DNA of 64,000 nt from Litorimonas sp. (GCA_029936425.1 JAPYSU010000012.1:9228-73227); one strand, 5' to 3'; positions 7,885-18,200 are shown, counted from the stretch's first letter. Notes: generated from the letters alone by a model not told the origin. Program-made: numbers and translations.

Positions 7885-9030
7885 CTATTGCGTAACTAAT
7901 CTTTCCAATTTTTCAAGACGGGCCTCCTGAGCCTCTACCCGGGATTGTAATGCTCTCTTTTCGTCATTCAATTGCGCAATATAAATATGAGCTTTTTCAA
8001 GTTCGTTGAGCATACGGCCTAATTTATCAGTCAGATTAATGGGTTTATTTTCTTCTGTTGGTCCCACATTCGGTAAAAACTTTTTAGAAAACATTTCTTC
8101 TGCATGCTCTTGAATGGTCTGAAGATCATAATCTGGGTCGAAAACAGCGTCACACCCTGATCCACAAGTTCCACCCGCCGTCGTAATAGAGCCTTCAAGT
8201 GTCACATTGCCTCCAGTATCAATTCTAAATTCTGGCATAGTTGAATCGTCAAAGGCCAAGAATAGATTATTGCTTTGGAGTTGTAGACCAGCTCCAAAAG
8301 TAGATCCGGACTCATCCAAACGAAAAGCAGCGATAGGCCCGGAATTTTCCAATCTTACTTGTTGGCCTTTGATATGGAGGTCAGCGGCTGGTGCGTCTGT
8401 TCCCAGCCCGATATCGCCTTCGGAATCAATAAAAAGTGAATTCTCTGGGGCGCCGGGTTTTGACCTAAAAAAGAGTTGGCTTGAATTGGTTACATCACGA
8501 ATGAAGAAATTTGCTTCGTTAGACGCGATGTCATAAGTTTGCGGTGTAAAACCTGAAGAGCCATTTTGTTCAAGTCTTATGGTTGGAGAGTCGCCGTCGA
8601 CTACGTGCAGTTCGACCACTGGGTTTGACGTCCCTAAACCCACATCCCCGTCATTTTCTACATACAGTGAATTGGCCGCTGCACCAGCCTCTATCGTGAA
8701 GGGACGTCGTCCTGCAGTTGCATCTTCAATGCTGAAATAACTCGCCCCGCCGTTATTTGTATCATTTATAGTGATACGCCAATCATTGCTCGGAAAACTT
8801 GCGGAATTGCTTGTGTCATCGAAATGGATGCGAAGGTTGTTTTCCTTAAGTCTAACCGTATCAAACCCAAAATTTTCACCATTCACACAGTCATTTCCAA
8901 CGCAAAGGCTAAAGCTAATGATTGTGTCATCATTATGCAGGATGTCCGTTTGTGCGGGCATGGCCATAGAGCCAGCTGCCAATACTGAGAAAATGCCTAC
9001 GGATACCTTAAGTCTATTAATAGATGTCAT
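7885..9030 (-). CDS. secreted fibre-like protein with GLGT repeats and C-terminal coiled coil
   Basis: Predicted exported protein (381 aa). A signal peptide (cleavage probably after PAQ or MAMPA) is followed by two repeated modules containing GDVGLGTSNPVVELHV and GDIGLGTDAPAADLHI, similar in style to the 'NVGIGT' repeats of bacterial surface fibres and phage tail-fibre-like proteins. A segment with GGTCGSGCD follows, then a C-terminal helix of about 80 residues with heptad-like Leu spacing (ELEKAHIYIAQLNDEKRALQ) that probably trimerises. No phage genes surround it. It lies 11 bases downstream of a small exported protein in the same direction, so they probably form an operon. Exact function unknown. 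Confidence 0.7.
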   Translation of the reverse strand: MTSINRLKVSVGIFSVLAAGSMAMPAQTDILHNDDTIISFSLCVGNDCVNGENFGFDTVRLKENNLRIHFDDTSNSASFPSNDWRITINDTNNGGASYFSIEDATAGRRPFTIEAGAAANSLYVENDGDVGLGTSNPVVELHVVDGDSPTIRLEQNGSSGFTPQTYDIASNEANFFIRDVTNSSQLFFRSKPGAPENSLFIDSEGDIGLGTDAPAADLHIKGQQVRLENSGPIAAFRLDESGSTFGAGLQLQSNNLFLAFDDSTMPEFRIDTGGNVTLEGSITTAGGTCGSGCDAVFDPDYDLQTIQEHAEEMFSKKFLPNVGPTEENKPINLTDKLGRMLNELEKAHIYIAQLNDEKRALQSRVEAQEARLEKLERLVTQ

Positions 9031-9041
9031 CAGTCTGCCCT

Positions 9042-9509
9042 TTATTTGTCAAAAAACTCTAGGAAAGACCGATTGGGCCTGTTCGTTTCGGTTTGTTCTT
9101 CTTGGATAGAATCGGGGGCTACGATAGAGCCGTTCAAAACTTGAAAAGTGCCCGATTCTGTCGTGGATTTGTTTATAAATTCAGGTTGCCTATCCCCTCG
9201 GCCATTATTTAATCCCATTGGATTGGCGCGTACACGCTCATTTGTAGAGCCCGTCATTTCCCACTTATATAGACCATCCTGCAGATTTCCTTTTTTAGAT
9301 AGAGCAATAAAAGGAGAGCCATATTCAGCATGTTCTTTAGTGTAATATCCATCTGGTCCGGATACCACAATTGTCATATTTGAGAGTTTAGTAGAAGTTT
9401 GAATCTGCAAGCTATTGGCTCCGAAAATGGGATCCGCAGCAGTAGCCAATCCGGAAGAGAGTAAGAGAGTTGTAAAAACGACCCCTGTAAAACTGGTGAA
9501 AGATTTCAT
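9042..9509 (-). CDS. small exported protein of unknown function
   Basis: The start at 9509 gives MKSFTSFTGVVFTTLLLSSG, a good signal peptide ending near ATAA; in-frame starts up to 9542 add residues that do not look like a signal. The mature part (about 130 aa) has a predicted beta-rich core (LQIQTSTKLSNMTIVVSGPD, DGLYKWEMTGST) and a low-complexity acidic tail with EEQTETNRPN. I recognise no family. It sits immediately upstream of the fibre-like gene, and the pair may be secreted together. Confidence 0.65.
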   Translation of the reverse strand: MKSFTSFTGVVFTTLLLSSGLATAADPIFGANSLQIQTSTKLSNMTIVVSGPDGYYTKEHAEYGSPFIALSKKGNLQDGLYKWEMTGSTNERVRANPMGLNNGRGDRQPEFINKSTTESGTFQVLNGSIVAPDSIQEEQTETNRPNRSFLEFFDK

Positions 9510-9542
9510 GTTACACATCCCATATTTTCGGTGCCAATGCAC

Positions 9543-9826
9543 TTAAAATTCTGGCTTACGAGGGACTATGCAAATTTAAGAATTTATCCTGCCCCCTAGG
9601 ATAACATTCATAACATATTAGCCAAATATATCCGCTAAAAGACATATCTAACTATTACGTTTTGTCAACAATTTAAAAAGTTAAGGCGGCTCTATTGAGT
9701 ATTTGCTTAAGCTAGGCCCATAACGTAAAACTCAATAGATTTATCTAAGCCTTTACTGGTTTAAGTATGATTGCCTTGAAAAAAGAACTGTGTAAAACGA
9801 CTTGCAATAGTTAGAGGGGCGAGGGG
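9543..9826. other. AT-rich divergent intergenic region
   Basis: About 280 bases separate the minus-strand small exported protein from the plus-strand permease fusion. No gene is seen. It must hold the promoters of both operons, and it contains the inverted repeat listed separately. Confidence 0.6.
9691..9739. promoter_or_regulatory. 10-bp inverted repeat in front of the permease fusion gene
   Basis: TCTATTGAGT (9691-9700) is the exact reverse complement of ACTCAATAGA (9730-9739), with 29 bases between them that include the palindrome GCTTAAGC. The site lies 88 bases before the ATG of the next gene in the divergent region. It could be an operator with two half-sites or a cruciform; no regulator is identified. 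Confidence 0.4.
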
Positions 9827-12800
9827 ATGCATTCCTTTATTAAAAAAGGAACGGGAATACGTTTTATATTGGCGTTTCTGTTGCTTGCCTTAATAACTTA
9901 CTTTTTCTGGACGTCTTCACGATATCCTGCTCTTGATGACAAAGCCATGATGGCCGGAGAGATTCACCTTGAAGACCCGTTGAGTTTTGAGGCTCACTGG
10001 ACTGTTGATCCTGACTTTCCAATCTGGAAAAAAATCATCTACACAACCGGAAATTGGATTCATACGAACCGGAAAGGTATGTTTTTCGGCATTCTGATCG
10101 GATCCGCCTTTCTAACTCTGATGCGTTATTTGGCCAGAATGAGTTTCAAAAACGCGTATACCAATGCATTTTTAGGTATGTTTTTGGGTGCACCCTTAGG
10201 TGTTTGCGTAAATTGTGCCGCTCCAATTGCAAAGGGACTATATAAAGGAGGAGCCAGGGTTGAGACAATGTTGGCAGCAATGATTGCGTCGCCAACTTTA
10301 AACATAGTTGTCTTAACGATGCTGTTTAGTATTCTGCCGTTCTATTTAGCGATTACCAAGTTAGTTCTGTGTTTTGTCGTGATATTGATTGTTGTCCCGA
10401 CGCTATGTTTTTGGCTTCGGGAGGATGAACGGCAATTGCCTGTCTTAAATCAACGCGGCGATGTGAACATGTCTTGTGAGGTTAATTTAAGGCAGGAAAG
10501 CTTGGGATCATCTGTCGTTGGTTTTACACGCGATTATATATCCGATCTTTGGTACATCATTAAACTCACCTTACCACTTATGATTTTAGCGGGTTTTCTT
10601 GGGGCTATCGTTGCCACTTTAATTCCGTTGGAAATGTTGAATAACCTCAAATTTGGCCTATTAGGTCTCTTGATTATTGCTTTGATTGGAACCTTTCTAC
10701 CCGTTCCGATTGCTTTCGATGTTGTTATATGCGGGGCATTATTAGCAGGGGGCCTGGCTGTTGGATCGGTAATGACCCTATTGTTTACCTTAGGGATTTT
10801 CAGTATTTACTCCTTTTTCATCGTGGGACAGTCGGTTTCAGTTAAAATTGCGGGTCTGCTAGGGGCGGCCATCATTTTGATAGGGGCAGGCTCAGGGTTT
10901 GCGGTTAGCCACTGGCATGCGAGCCAAACAGAAAACGCTTTGGAAATTTTGCAATCTGAAGCCCTTCCTTTAAATTCACCTGTTGATCGGGCTTCGGTCC
11001 TGTTGGCAAACAATGATGCCGATAGCGATACTCTATCGGCAACTCTTCCGACCATTGATGCTGAAATTATAATTGAGTCTGTAGCTTTTAATTCCAGATC
11101 AAAATCCGGGGAAAAGCCATTCACAAGGTTGGAAGCTCAGGAAATTGGAATAAGTCAGCCGATAGAATTTTCTATTAGAGATATGTGGCCACCTTTTTGG
11201 GAGGGGCGGAGTATTTCTGGCGGTGATATCGATCTTGATGGAGATAATGACCTAGTTCTGGCCTCTACGGTAAACGGTCTATATTTTTATAAAAACGATG
11301 GACAGGGTAAATTTGAAAAACATGATGTTAATTTAGGCAAAATTTCTGATTGGCCTATATTCAATGCTGCTCTAGTGGATTTCAATAACGATGGCTGGTT
11401 GGATATTTTCCTGACAACCTATCAAAAGGGAAATTATATTCTCTGGAACCAAGAAGGCCTTTTTTCTGAAACTAAATTGACCGCTGTGAAGAATAACCCC
11501 GATGCCTTGCTGTCCTTGGCGTTGAGTTTTGGCGACGTTGATAAAGATGGATATATTGATTCCGCTATCGGAAACTGGGCGGCCGGCTGGTATCGCCGTA
11601 TTCCAGGCGAGGAGTCGCGAAACCGTCTCATTATAAATGACAAGGGGCGTATGAGCGGCGATCAATATACTGATTTACCAGGTCTTCCGGGCGAAACGCT
11701 TTCGATATTATTAAGCGATATAAATGGAGATGCTAATTTAGATCTTTTAGTAGGAAACGATTTTGAGGTTCCGGACTTCTATTATTATGGTGACGGCCAG
11801 GGGGAATTTTCCCAAATTTTCAGAAATGATAATGTTATCCCGTTTACGACCAACACAACAATGGGGATTAAGACCCACGATCTGGATAATGATTTAATTC
11901 CTGAAATTTACAGCGTCCAAATTGCAGGACGGGCTTCCGGAATTTCTGACCGATTAAATATGCAGCCTATAGAGAATTATTGTGCTTCGATTAAAAGCAA
12001 AGTCCAGAAAGATCTTTGTCAGAAAAATATGGACATAAAGAGTTGGTATAAATCCGGGAACAACTTCAACCCATCTTACGCCAAGAAATGTCTGGAGCTT
12101 GATCCGGTTTATATGGCGGAATGTAAAGCGATGCTCATAAAGGATTTGGCTATTCAAGCCCAGGATCCGGAATTATGCGAGCTGATAAAATTGGATCAGA
12201 GCATTATTAAATCGTTCTGTAATATTCACTTTAAGCCGTCCAGAAAATTGACGGTAGAGGATCTTACCCAAAACCTTCTTCAAGTTAAAAAACAGAATGT
12301 GCTGTTAAAACGTAAAGCCGACGGGCGGTATGACGAAGTAACGAATAAATACGGGCTCGGAGTTGGGGGGTGGAGTTGGGATACAAAAATAGCAGATTTC
12401 AATAATGATGAGTGGTCTGATGTTTTTATTGTCAACGGAACTTGGGTTCCGAATGATTTTACACCGTCAAACATGTTTTATTTAAATGATGGCGCCGCCG
12501 GATTTTCGGAAAAAGCGGTTGAATATGGACTTGAAGACTACTTAATGACAGCGGCGGCTTTGCGTATGGATATTGATCATGACGGAGATCTGGACATTCT
12601 GACAGTGCCAGTTAACGGCCCGGTACAAGCTTATATAAATAATGAACAGATGGGGCAGGCAATCGGCTTTCGGCTACGAGACAAGATTGGGAATAGATAT
12701 GGTCTGGGAGCCAAGATCAAAGTTTATTACGGTCCGGATGGCAATAAACATCAGCGCCGGGAAATTCAATCCGGCGGTGGGTTTCAGTCTTTCGACTCAA

Positions 12801-12937
12801 GTGATGTCCATTTCGGCTTAGGAGCAAACAAAACAATCTCAAGAGTTGAAATAGATTGGGTTGATGGAAGTTCATCAGTGATTGATGAGCCGCTAAAAAC
12901 AGGGGCTACCTATATTGTCACGCGTGAAACCTTCTAA
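9827..12937 (+). CDS. fusion of an ArsP-like permease with FG-GAP repeats and an ASPIC/UnbV domain
   Basis: One uninterrupted frame of 1036 aa. Residues 1-370 are polytopic and resemble the permease family PF03773 (ArsP/DUF318), including GAPLGVCVNCAAPIAKG with the pair C127/C130 and LAAMIASPTLNIVVL. Residues about 455-930 contain about seven FG-GAP/VCBS-type units with calcium-binding signatures (DIDLDGDND, DFNNDGWLD, DVDKDGYID, DIDHDGDLD). The last 90 residues match ASPIC/UnbV (VEIDWVDGSSSVIDE). Between two of the repeats (about 11970-12230) a helical segment carries eight Cys. The layout suggests a transporter with a large extracytoplasmic propeller-like sensor or adhesion part. Substrate unknown. 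The start ATG follows GAGGGGCGAGGGG. Confidence 0.8.
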   Translation: MHSFIKKGTGIRFILAFLLLALITYFFWTSSRYPALDDKAMMAGEIHLEDPLSFEAHWTVDPDFPIWKKIIYTTGNWIHTNRKGMFFGILIGSAFLTLMRYLARMSFKNAYTNAFLGMFLGAPLGVCVNCAAPIAKGLYKGGARVETMLAAMIASPTLNIVVLTMLFSILPFYLAITKLVLCFVVILIVVPTLCFWLREDERQLPVLNQRGDVNMSCEVNLRQESLGSSVVGFTRDYISDLWYIIKLTLPLMILAGFLGAIVATLIPLEMLNNLKFGLLGLLIIALIGTFLPVPIAFDVVICGALLAGGLAVGSVMTLLFTLGIFSIYSFFIVGQSVSVKIAGLLGAAIILIGAGSGFAVSHWHASQTENALEILQSEALPLNSPVDRASVLLANNDADSDTLSATLPTIDAEIIIESVAFNSRSKSGEKPFTRLEAQEIGISQPIEFSIRDMWPPFWEGRSISGGDIDLDGDNDLVLASTVNGLYFYKNDGQGKFEKHDVNLGKISDWPIFNAALVDFNNDGWLDIFLTTYQKGNYILWNQEGLFSETKLTAVKNNPDALLSLALSFGDVDKDGYIDSAIGNWAAGWYRRIPGEESRNRLIINDKGRMSGDQYTDLPGLPGETLSILLSDINGDANLDLLVGNDFEVPDFYYYGDGQGEFSQIFRNDNVIPFTTNTTMGIKTHDLDNDLIPEIYSVQIAGRASGISDRLNMQPIENYCASIKSKVQKDLCQKNMDIKSWYKSGNNFNPSYAKKCLELDPVYMAECKAMLIKDLAIQAQDPELCELIKLDQSIIKSFCNIHFKPSRKLTVEDLTQNLLQVKKQNVLLKRKADGRYDEVTNKYGLGVGGWSWDTKIADFNNDEWSDVFIVNGTWVPNDFTPSNMFYLNDGAAGFSEKAVEYGLEDYLMTAAALRMDIDHDGDLDILTVPVNGPVQAYINNEQMGQAIGFRLRDKIGNRYGLGAKIKVYYGPDGNKHQRREIQSGGGFQSFDSSDVHFGLGANKTISRVEIDWVDGSSSVIDEPLKTGATYIVTRETF

Positions 12938-12940
12938 GGC

Positions 12941-14059
12941 TTAGGGTTCTACTATATTTAAGCTTTTTATTGAAAGCGCCTGCGCTTCGTTGACCTGATC
13001 AGGAGTCATTTTTTTTGTAAGCTGGTCTCTCAACTCTCTAGAATCGGCCCAGTTTCTGAAGGCTGCCAGATTTATCCATTTATAAGCAATGACAAAATCT
13101 TGAGGAACCGACCGTCCTTCAATATAGAGTTGGCCCAGTTTATATTGGGCAGAAGGGTTTCCTGAATTTGCTTCACTTTCTATGGATGAAAGTGAGTCAG
13201 AAGGGCTTGATTTTTGCCCTGAATTAGACTTCAGATCACTTAAATTTCCGGCTTTCCTGTACCATTTTTTTGCTTCTTCTTCGTCGAGCCTTACTCCGAA
13301 ACCGTTTTCATAAAGGACACCCAAATTGGTCATGGCGTTGGCGAGGCCATTATTCGCTGCCAACTTATACCACTTGGCGGCTTGTGAGTAATCTTGCTGC
13401 ACCCCGAGCGCTTTCGCATAGAGCGTCCCAAGGTTATTCTGCGCCCGGCTGTCATTTTGAGTTGCTGCCCGGAGATACCATTGATGAGCCTTTTTGTAAT
13501 CCTGCGGTACAATCTTGCCTTCCTGATAGAGTACCCCAAGATTTGTTTGAGAGTCGGCATAGCCTTGCTGTGCTGCCAGCTTGTAATATCGGAACGCCTT
13601 TTTACCTTCTGCTTGGGGAATGAGCCCTTTTTCATGCAGTAAAGCTAGAGAATGCTGTGCGAACATGTTCCCGTTAATTGCAGCAAATTCATATCTCAGG
13701 GCCGCCTCATTATAATCCTGCGTCACACCATATCCGGTCGCATGCAGATCACCTAACAACCGGGATGATTCAACATGGCCCTGTTCCGCCGCTCTTAAAA
13801 ACCACATGGCGGCAAGTTTGTAATTTTGGGGGACCCCATACCCATGTGTATATCGAGTTGCTATTTCGAATTGAGCCTGAGAATTTCCTGTTCCCGCTAA
13901 ATTTTGGAGGGATACTGGCAATTCACCTGCCGTTCCAGGTGAAGGGGCAGAGAGGCTTTTTGTGCTCGATTGGGCAAGAACTGGTCCAGATAAACCGTAA
14001 TTCAAGAGGAAAGTAAGCGAGAGAACCAAGCTCACATTAATTCCGATCCTTAGCTTCAT
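12941..14059 (-). CDS. Sel1-repeat (TPR-like) exported protein
   Basis: An exported alpha-helical repeat protein of 372 aa. The ATG at 14059 is preferred because it gives the signal peptide MKLRIGINVSLVLSLTFLLN and overlaps the upstream stop as ATGA (translational coupling); a GTG at 14089 lacks a proper ribosome site. About seven Sel1 units follow, for example ATRYTHGYGVPQNYKLAAMW and GVLYENGFGVRLDEEEAKKW. The C-terminal cap (YKWINLAAF, MTPDQVNEAQ) is shared with its neighbour. Sel1 proteins act as scaffolds in signalling and envelope processes; the partner is unknown. Confidence 0.85.
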   Translation of the reverse strand: MKLRIGINVSLVLSLTFLLNYGLSGPVLAQSSTKSLSAPSPGTAGELPVSLQNLAGTGNSQAQFEIATRYTHGYGVPQNYKLAAMWFLRAAEQGHVESSRLLGDLHATGYGVTQDYNEAALRYEFAAINGNMFAQHSLALLHEKGLIPQAEGKKAFRYYKLAAQQGYADSQTNLGVLYQEGKIVPQDYKKAHQWYLRAATQNDSRAQNNLGTLYAKALGVQQDYSQAAKWYKLAANNGLANAMTNLGVLYENGFGVRLDEEEAKKWYRKAGNLSDLKSNSGQKSSPSDSLSSIESEANSGNPSAQYKLGQLYIEGRSVPQDFVIAYKWINLAAFRNWADSRELRDQLTKKMTPDQVNEAQALSIKSLNIVEP

Positions 14060-15258
14060 TTGGAATTTGGATTTTGCCGATTTATCCACTCCCGAGCCAT
14101 TTTTTGAGCGCTCGCTATTTGTTCGGGTGTCATCAATCGGGAATATGTCTCTCGGTCCTCAATAGCTTTGTCCACACCACTCGCAGCAGATAAGTTCGTC
14201 CACATATGTGCTTTGACATAATCCTGTTCTACACCTCTGCCCATCGCGAAAGCCCGGCCAATTGCGTATTGAGCTAACGCAGAGCCCTGTTCCGCCGCGA
14301 GCAGATAAATAGCTGAGGCTTTTTCATCATCCTGCTGGAGACCAACTCCGCCGGCGTAAAGTTTGCCTAATTTCCACAAATTTTCGGGGCTACTTTCTTC
14401 GGCAAGGCGTTTATACCGCTCTGCTGCTTGCTCATTTCCTTGCTCGGCTGCCAAGTAATAAAGTTCGGCGGCCTTTTGTTCATTTTGCTCTACACCTTTT
14501 CCGTGAAAGTAGAGAAACCCCAGAATAAGTTGAGCTTTATCATATCCTTGAGCGCTTGCTGATTTCAAAAAGTTTACACCACGCTCCATTTCTTGCGGCG
14601 TAGGGTCTGGCTTCTGAAGAAGTTGGAAGCCAACTAAATATTGCGCTCTTTTATCGCCGCCTTCTGCCGCACTGTTCAGATACTGGAAAGCTGTTTCGAC
14701 ATTTTGAGGGACGGATTTCCCTTCTAGATAAATCATGCCTATGGTGTTCTGGGCTTCAACATTTCCCTGTTCGGCCGCATCGCGGAAATATTTTAGGGCT
14801 TGATCAAGATTTTGTTCAATCCCTGATCCGCTTTCCAGCATTAACCCGACCTGAAACTGAGCTTTTGCATAATTCTGATCGGCCGACTTTTTGAACCATT
14901 CATAGGCACTCGAATAATCCTGTGGAATGCCGCGGCCCACAAGATAGGAGACACCCAAACTATATTGTGCTTCCTTTAGTCCGGACTCCGCTGCTTGTTC
15001 AACCCATTTGATAGACTTGTCCAAATCAGTTTCAATACCTTGGCCACTTGCATACATATCTCCCACAAGTAATTGCGCCGCCGCATCCCCATCCTCTGCC
15101 AAGGGTTTTAACGAGGAAAAAGCTTCCTCATAATTCTGATTGTTATAGGCTTGCTTTGCGGAGTCAAAAATGGCGGTATTTTGCCTGTCCTGCTCGGAAC
15201 ACCCTCCCAAAAGCGTTCCGGCCATCAATAAAGAGAATGAGATGTATTTTAACGTCAT
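14056..15258 (-). CDS. Sel1-repeat lipoprotein
   Basis: A 400-aa predicted lipoprotein with signal peptide ending in the lipobox LLGGC. About nine Sel1-like repeats follow (for example SLGVSYLVGRGIPQDYSSAYEW and LGFLYFHGKGVEQNEQKAAELY). The end (AHMWTNLSAASG, MTPEQIASAQ) matches the cap of the next gene. It is the first gene of a coupled pair with 12941-14059, the downstream gene starting within its stop codon. It follows the giant surface protein gene on the opposite side by 28 bases in the same direction, so all three may be one transcript. Confidence 0.87.
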   Translation of the reverse strand: MTLKYISFSLLMAGTLLGGCSEQDRQNTAIFDSAKQAYNNQNYEEAFSSLKPLAEDGDAAAQLLVGDMYASGQGIETDLDKSIKWVEQAAESGLKEAQYSLGVSYLVGRGIPQDYSSAYEWFKKSADQNYAKAQFQVGLMLESGSGIEQNLDQALKYFRDAAEQGNVEAQNTIGMIYLEGKSVPQNVETAFQYLNSAAEGGDKRAQYLVGFQLLQKPDPTPQEMERGVNFLKSASAQGYDKAQLILGFLYFHGKGVEQNEQKAAELYYLAAEQGNEQAAERYKRLAEESSPENLWKLGKLYAGGVGLQQDDEKASAIYLLAAEQGSALAQYAIGRAFAMGRGVEQDYVKAHMWTNLSAASGVDKAIEDRETYSRLMTPEQIASAQKMAREWINRQNPNSK

Positions 15259-15286
15259 GTAAGTCTCATAAAGAAGAAAAACTTAT

Positions 15287-18200
15287 CTAATCCAGCTCAA
15301 AGCTCACATTAATCTTGACGCCATAGGCTTCAAAACTTTCTGCGCCGATACCATCGTAAAAACCATCAAGTCGCAGGCTCGTACCACTTTCAAAGAGGGC
15401 CGTAAAACCAGCCTCAGTTCTTGCCCGTAACTTATCCGTTTCTGAAGCGAAGCCCGTATTTATGTTTAATATATCTGTTCTGGTAAAATCCCAAATACCG
15501 CGTACGCTCAAATTAGGAATGAAACTAACTTTTTCATTGTACGCAAAAGTTTTACTGATTCTTGGTCCAAAAGTGGCCCGTCCCAATTTAACTTTTTGAG
15601 ACCCGATCTCAATATCCAGAGAGTCGGTATAAGCTTGTTGATTTTCTTCAAAATAAATAACAGCCAGGCTCGGATAGATTTTCCAGGCATCAATATCGAA
15701 GTCTCCGGTAAATTGACCTTTTAGGAGCCATCTGTCTGTCTCGAATTCATCTGTGTAAGTGCGGAAGGGACTAATATCATTATCTGACTGTCCCCAAGCC
15801 CCGCGTCCGTCGAAGACCAGATTATCCGTTAATCGGGAGACAATATAGGGCCCGACCATCCAGCCTTGCCCCGAGACAGAAACATCTTCCCGATCATCTT
15901 CTTCATCTGCCCAATCATACTGACCCATAAATCCGAGAATTGTCTTTTCATTCAACCGGTAATCAATACCCGCAAAAGCAAGCGCCATGCTATTTTGGGC
16001 GGTTTCGGACTTGAGTCGGGAGAAGTTGACTTCTGTCCAAAGATTAATTCGAGCGGCGGCATCAGCCCCTACAATCTTGTAGAGATTTGCGTCTTCACCG
16101 CTTGCAGAAGCATTGAAGTTTACCTGCGCTCTGTTGTCATCTGCAGAGCCGGTTATTTTTCCTTCGGTTCTGCTATTTAAGAGTCTAAAGGCAAGGTCTG
16201 GATCATTGAGAGTAATTTGATCCGCCCGGCGAATCAGGAAGTTACTGATGGCGGCCATTGTCCGGGTACGCACAAAATCCTCATCAATAAATTCTGTGGT
16301 AGCTGTATCAGCCGCTGTGTTTCCGTTTCCGGCGCCATCCTGAGCCACATTCGCATTGATATCGATGGAAACTGTGCCCTGAATGAGAGGCGTAATGAGA
16401 ACTGAATAGCTCTGTGCATTAAGGGAAATAAATTCGGAGGCTGATGCGTTATCAAGCGTTAAATCATTCGCCGTAAAGCCTGTGACAGCTTCACTAAAAT
16501 TGACTTGAATTGTAAAGGGGCCTCTTACCTCTTCTGGCAAAGCCGCAATAGAAACCGATGGGCTAGTCGTATCAATGACAGTCGCAGCAACTGTTGTGGC
16601 TTCAATTGGATTGCCGGCCATGTCAGTCAAAACCCCGGCGGAAACAGTTATAGTCAGTCTACCTTCTCCTACTGGCGAAATCAAAGCCGTGTAAATTGAT
16701 GGAGTCTCCATTGTTTCTTGTTTCGGTTCACCGGATTTAGCAGCCCCGTTCCCTCCACTTGTGTTTTGTAGGTTGGAAGCTGTTCCATTGGTTACGGTAA
16801 TGTCCTCCAGAGTAAAGCCTATGACTTCTTCGCTAAAGTTGAAGGTGACTGTGAACGGTCCGTCGATAGTTTCCGGCACACCTGAAATGGTAAGAGTTGG
16901 AGGGGCGTTTTCCAAAACAATTATATCAACTTGATCCGTCTCTGAATCAACTTGACCATCATTCGCGACCAAGTTGAAAGTAAGAATAGTGGTTTCTTGC
17001 AAGTCAGGTGCGGTGAAGGATGGAGATATTGCCGTTGTGTCAGATAGAGTAACAATTGGGCCGGCTGACTGAGTCCATCTAAAGCTCAATTCATCTCCAT
17101 CGGGATCTGATGAATTTTCAGCATTTAAGATAACGGTAGTTCCGTGGATAATATCAGATTGATCCGACCCGGCATTGGCAACGGGTGCTTTATTTACATT
17201 GGTTACAATTACATCGACTGTATCAGCAACAGAATCCACCGTGCCGTCATTGACGATGAGCGAGAAGGTCAGAGTCTCTGGAGTGTTGGAGTCTAGCGTT
17301 GGAGCAGTGAAGCTCGGCGAAACAGCTGAGGCGTCCGAGAGTGTAACATTTGTTCCGGCTGTCTGTGTCCAGCTATAGGTGAGTGTGTCGCCGTCAGGGT
17401 CGCTGGAGGCAGAGCCGTCAAGCGTGATGGATGTATTTTCAATGACAGCCGTTTGATCCGGCCCCGCATCCGCAAGAGGTGTGCCGTTTACATTGGCCAC
17501 AGTCACCTCGACTGTGTCGGCCGCAGAGTCCACCGTGCCGTCATTGACGATGAGCGAGAAGGTCAGAGACTCGGGTGTGTTGGAGTCTAGCGTAGGAGCA
17601 GTGAAGCTCGGCGAAACAGCTGAGGCGTCCGAGAGTGTGACATTTGTTCCGGCTGTCTGTGTCCAGCTATAGGTCAGAGCATCTCCATCTGGGTCAAAAG
17701 AGCCACTTCCATTTAGAGTTACAGAAGATGTTTCAATGACGTCCGACTGATTTGGGCCCGCTTCTGCAATTGGCATTTCATTTACATTTGTAATTGTCAC
17801 GCTGACTGCATCAGCAGCGGAGTCCAAAGTCCCGTCATTGACAATCAAAGAGAATGTCAAAGTTTCGGGCGCGCTACTATTAAGCGCGGGCGCAGTAAAG
17901 CTGGGTGAAACTGACGTGGCGTCGGAAAGTGCAACATTTGTACCTGAGGTTTGCGTCCAAATATATGTCAGAGTGTCGGCGTCGGAATCGGTCGATGCTG
18001 AACCATCAAGCGTGACAACTGTTTCTTCTGTGACATTAGTCTGGTCTGGCCCTGCGTCTGCGATGGGCGCAGAGTTTACATTGGTTATTGTGATGTCGAC
18101 AGTATCCGCGAGAGAATCAACACTGCCATCATTAACGATAAGCGAAAATGTAAGCGTCTCAGACGTGTTTGAATTCAGCTCTGGTGCCGTAAAGGTCGGA

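Noticed and set aside
7885..9030. Prophage remnant suggested by the fibre-like gene
   Set aside because: No capsid, terminase, integrase or attachment site is seen near it; neighbours are surface proteins.
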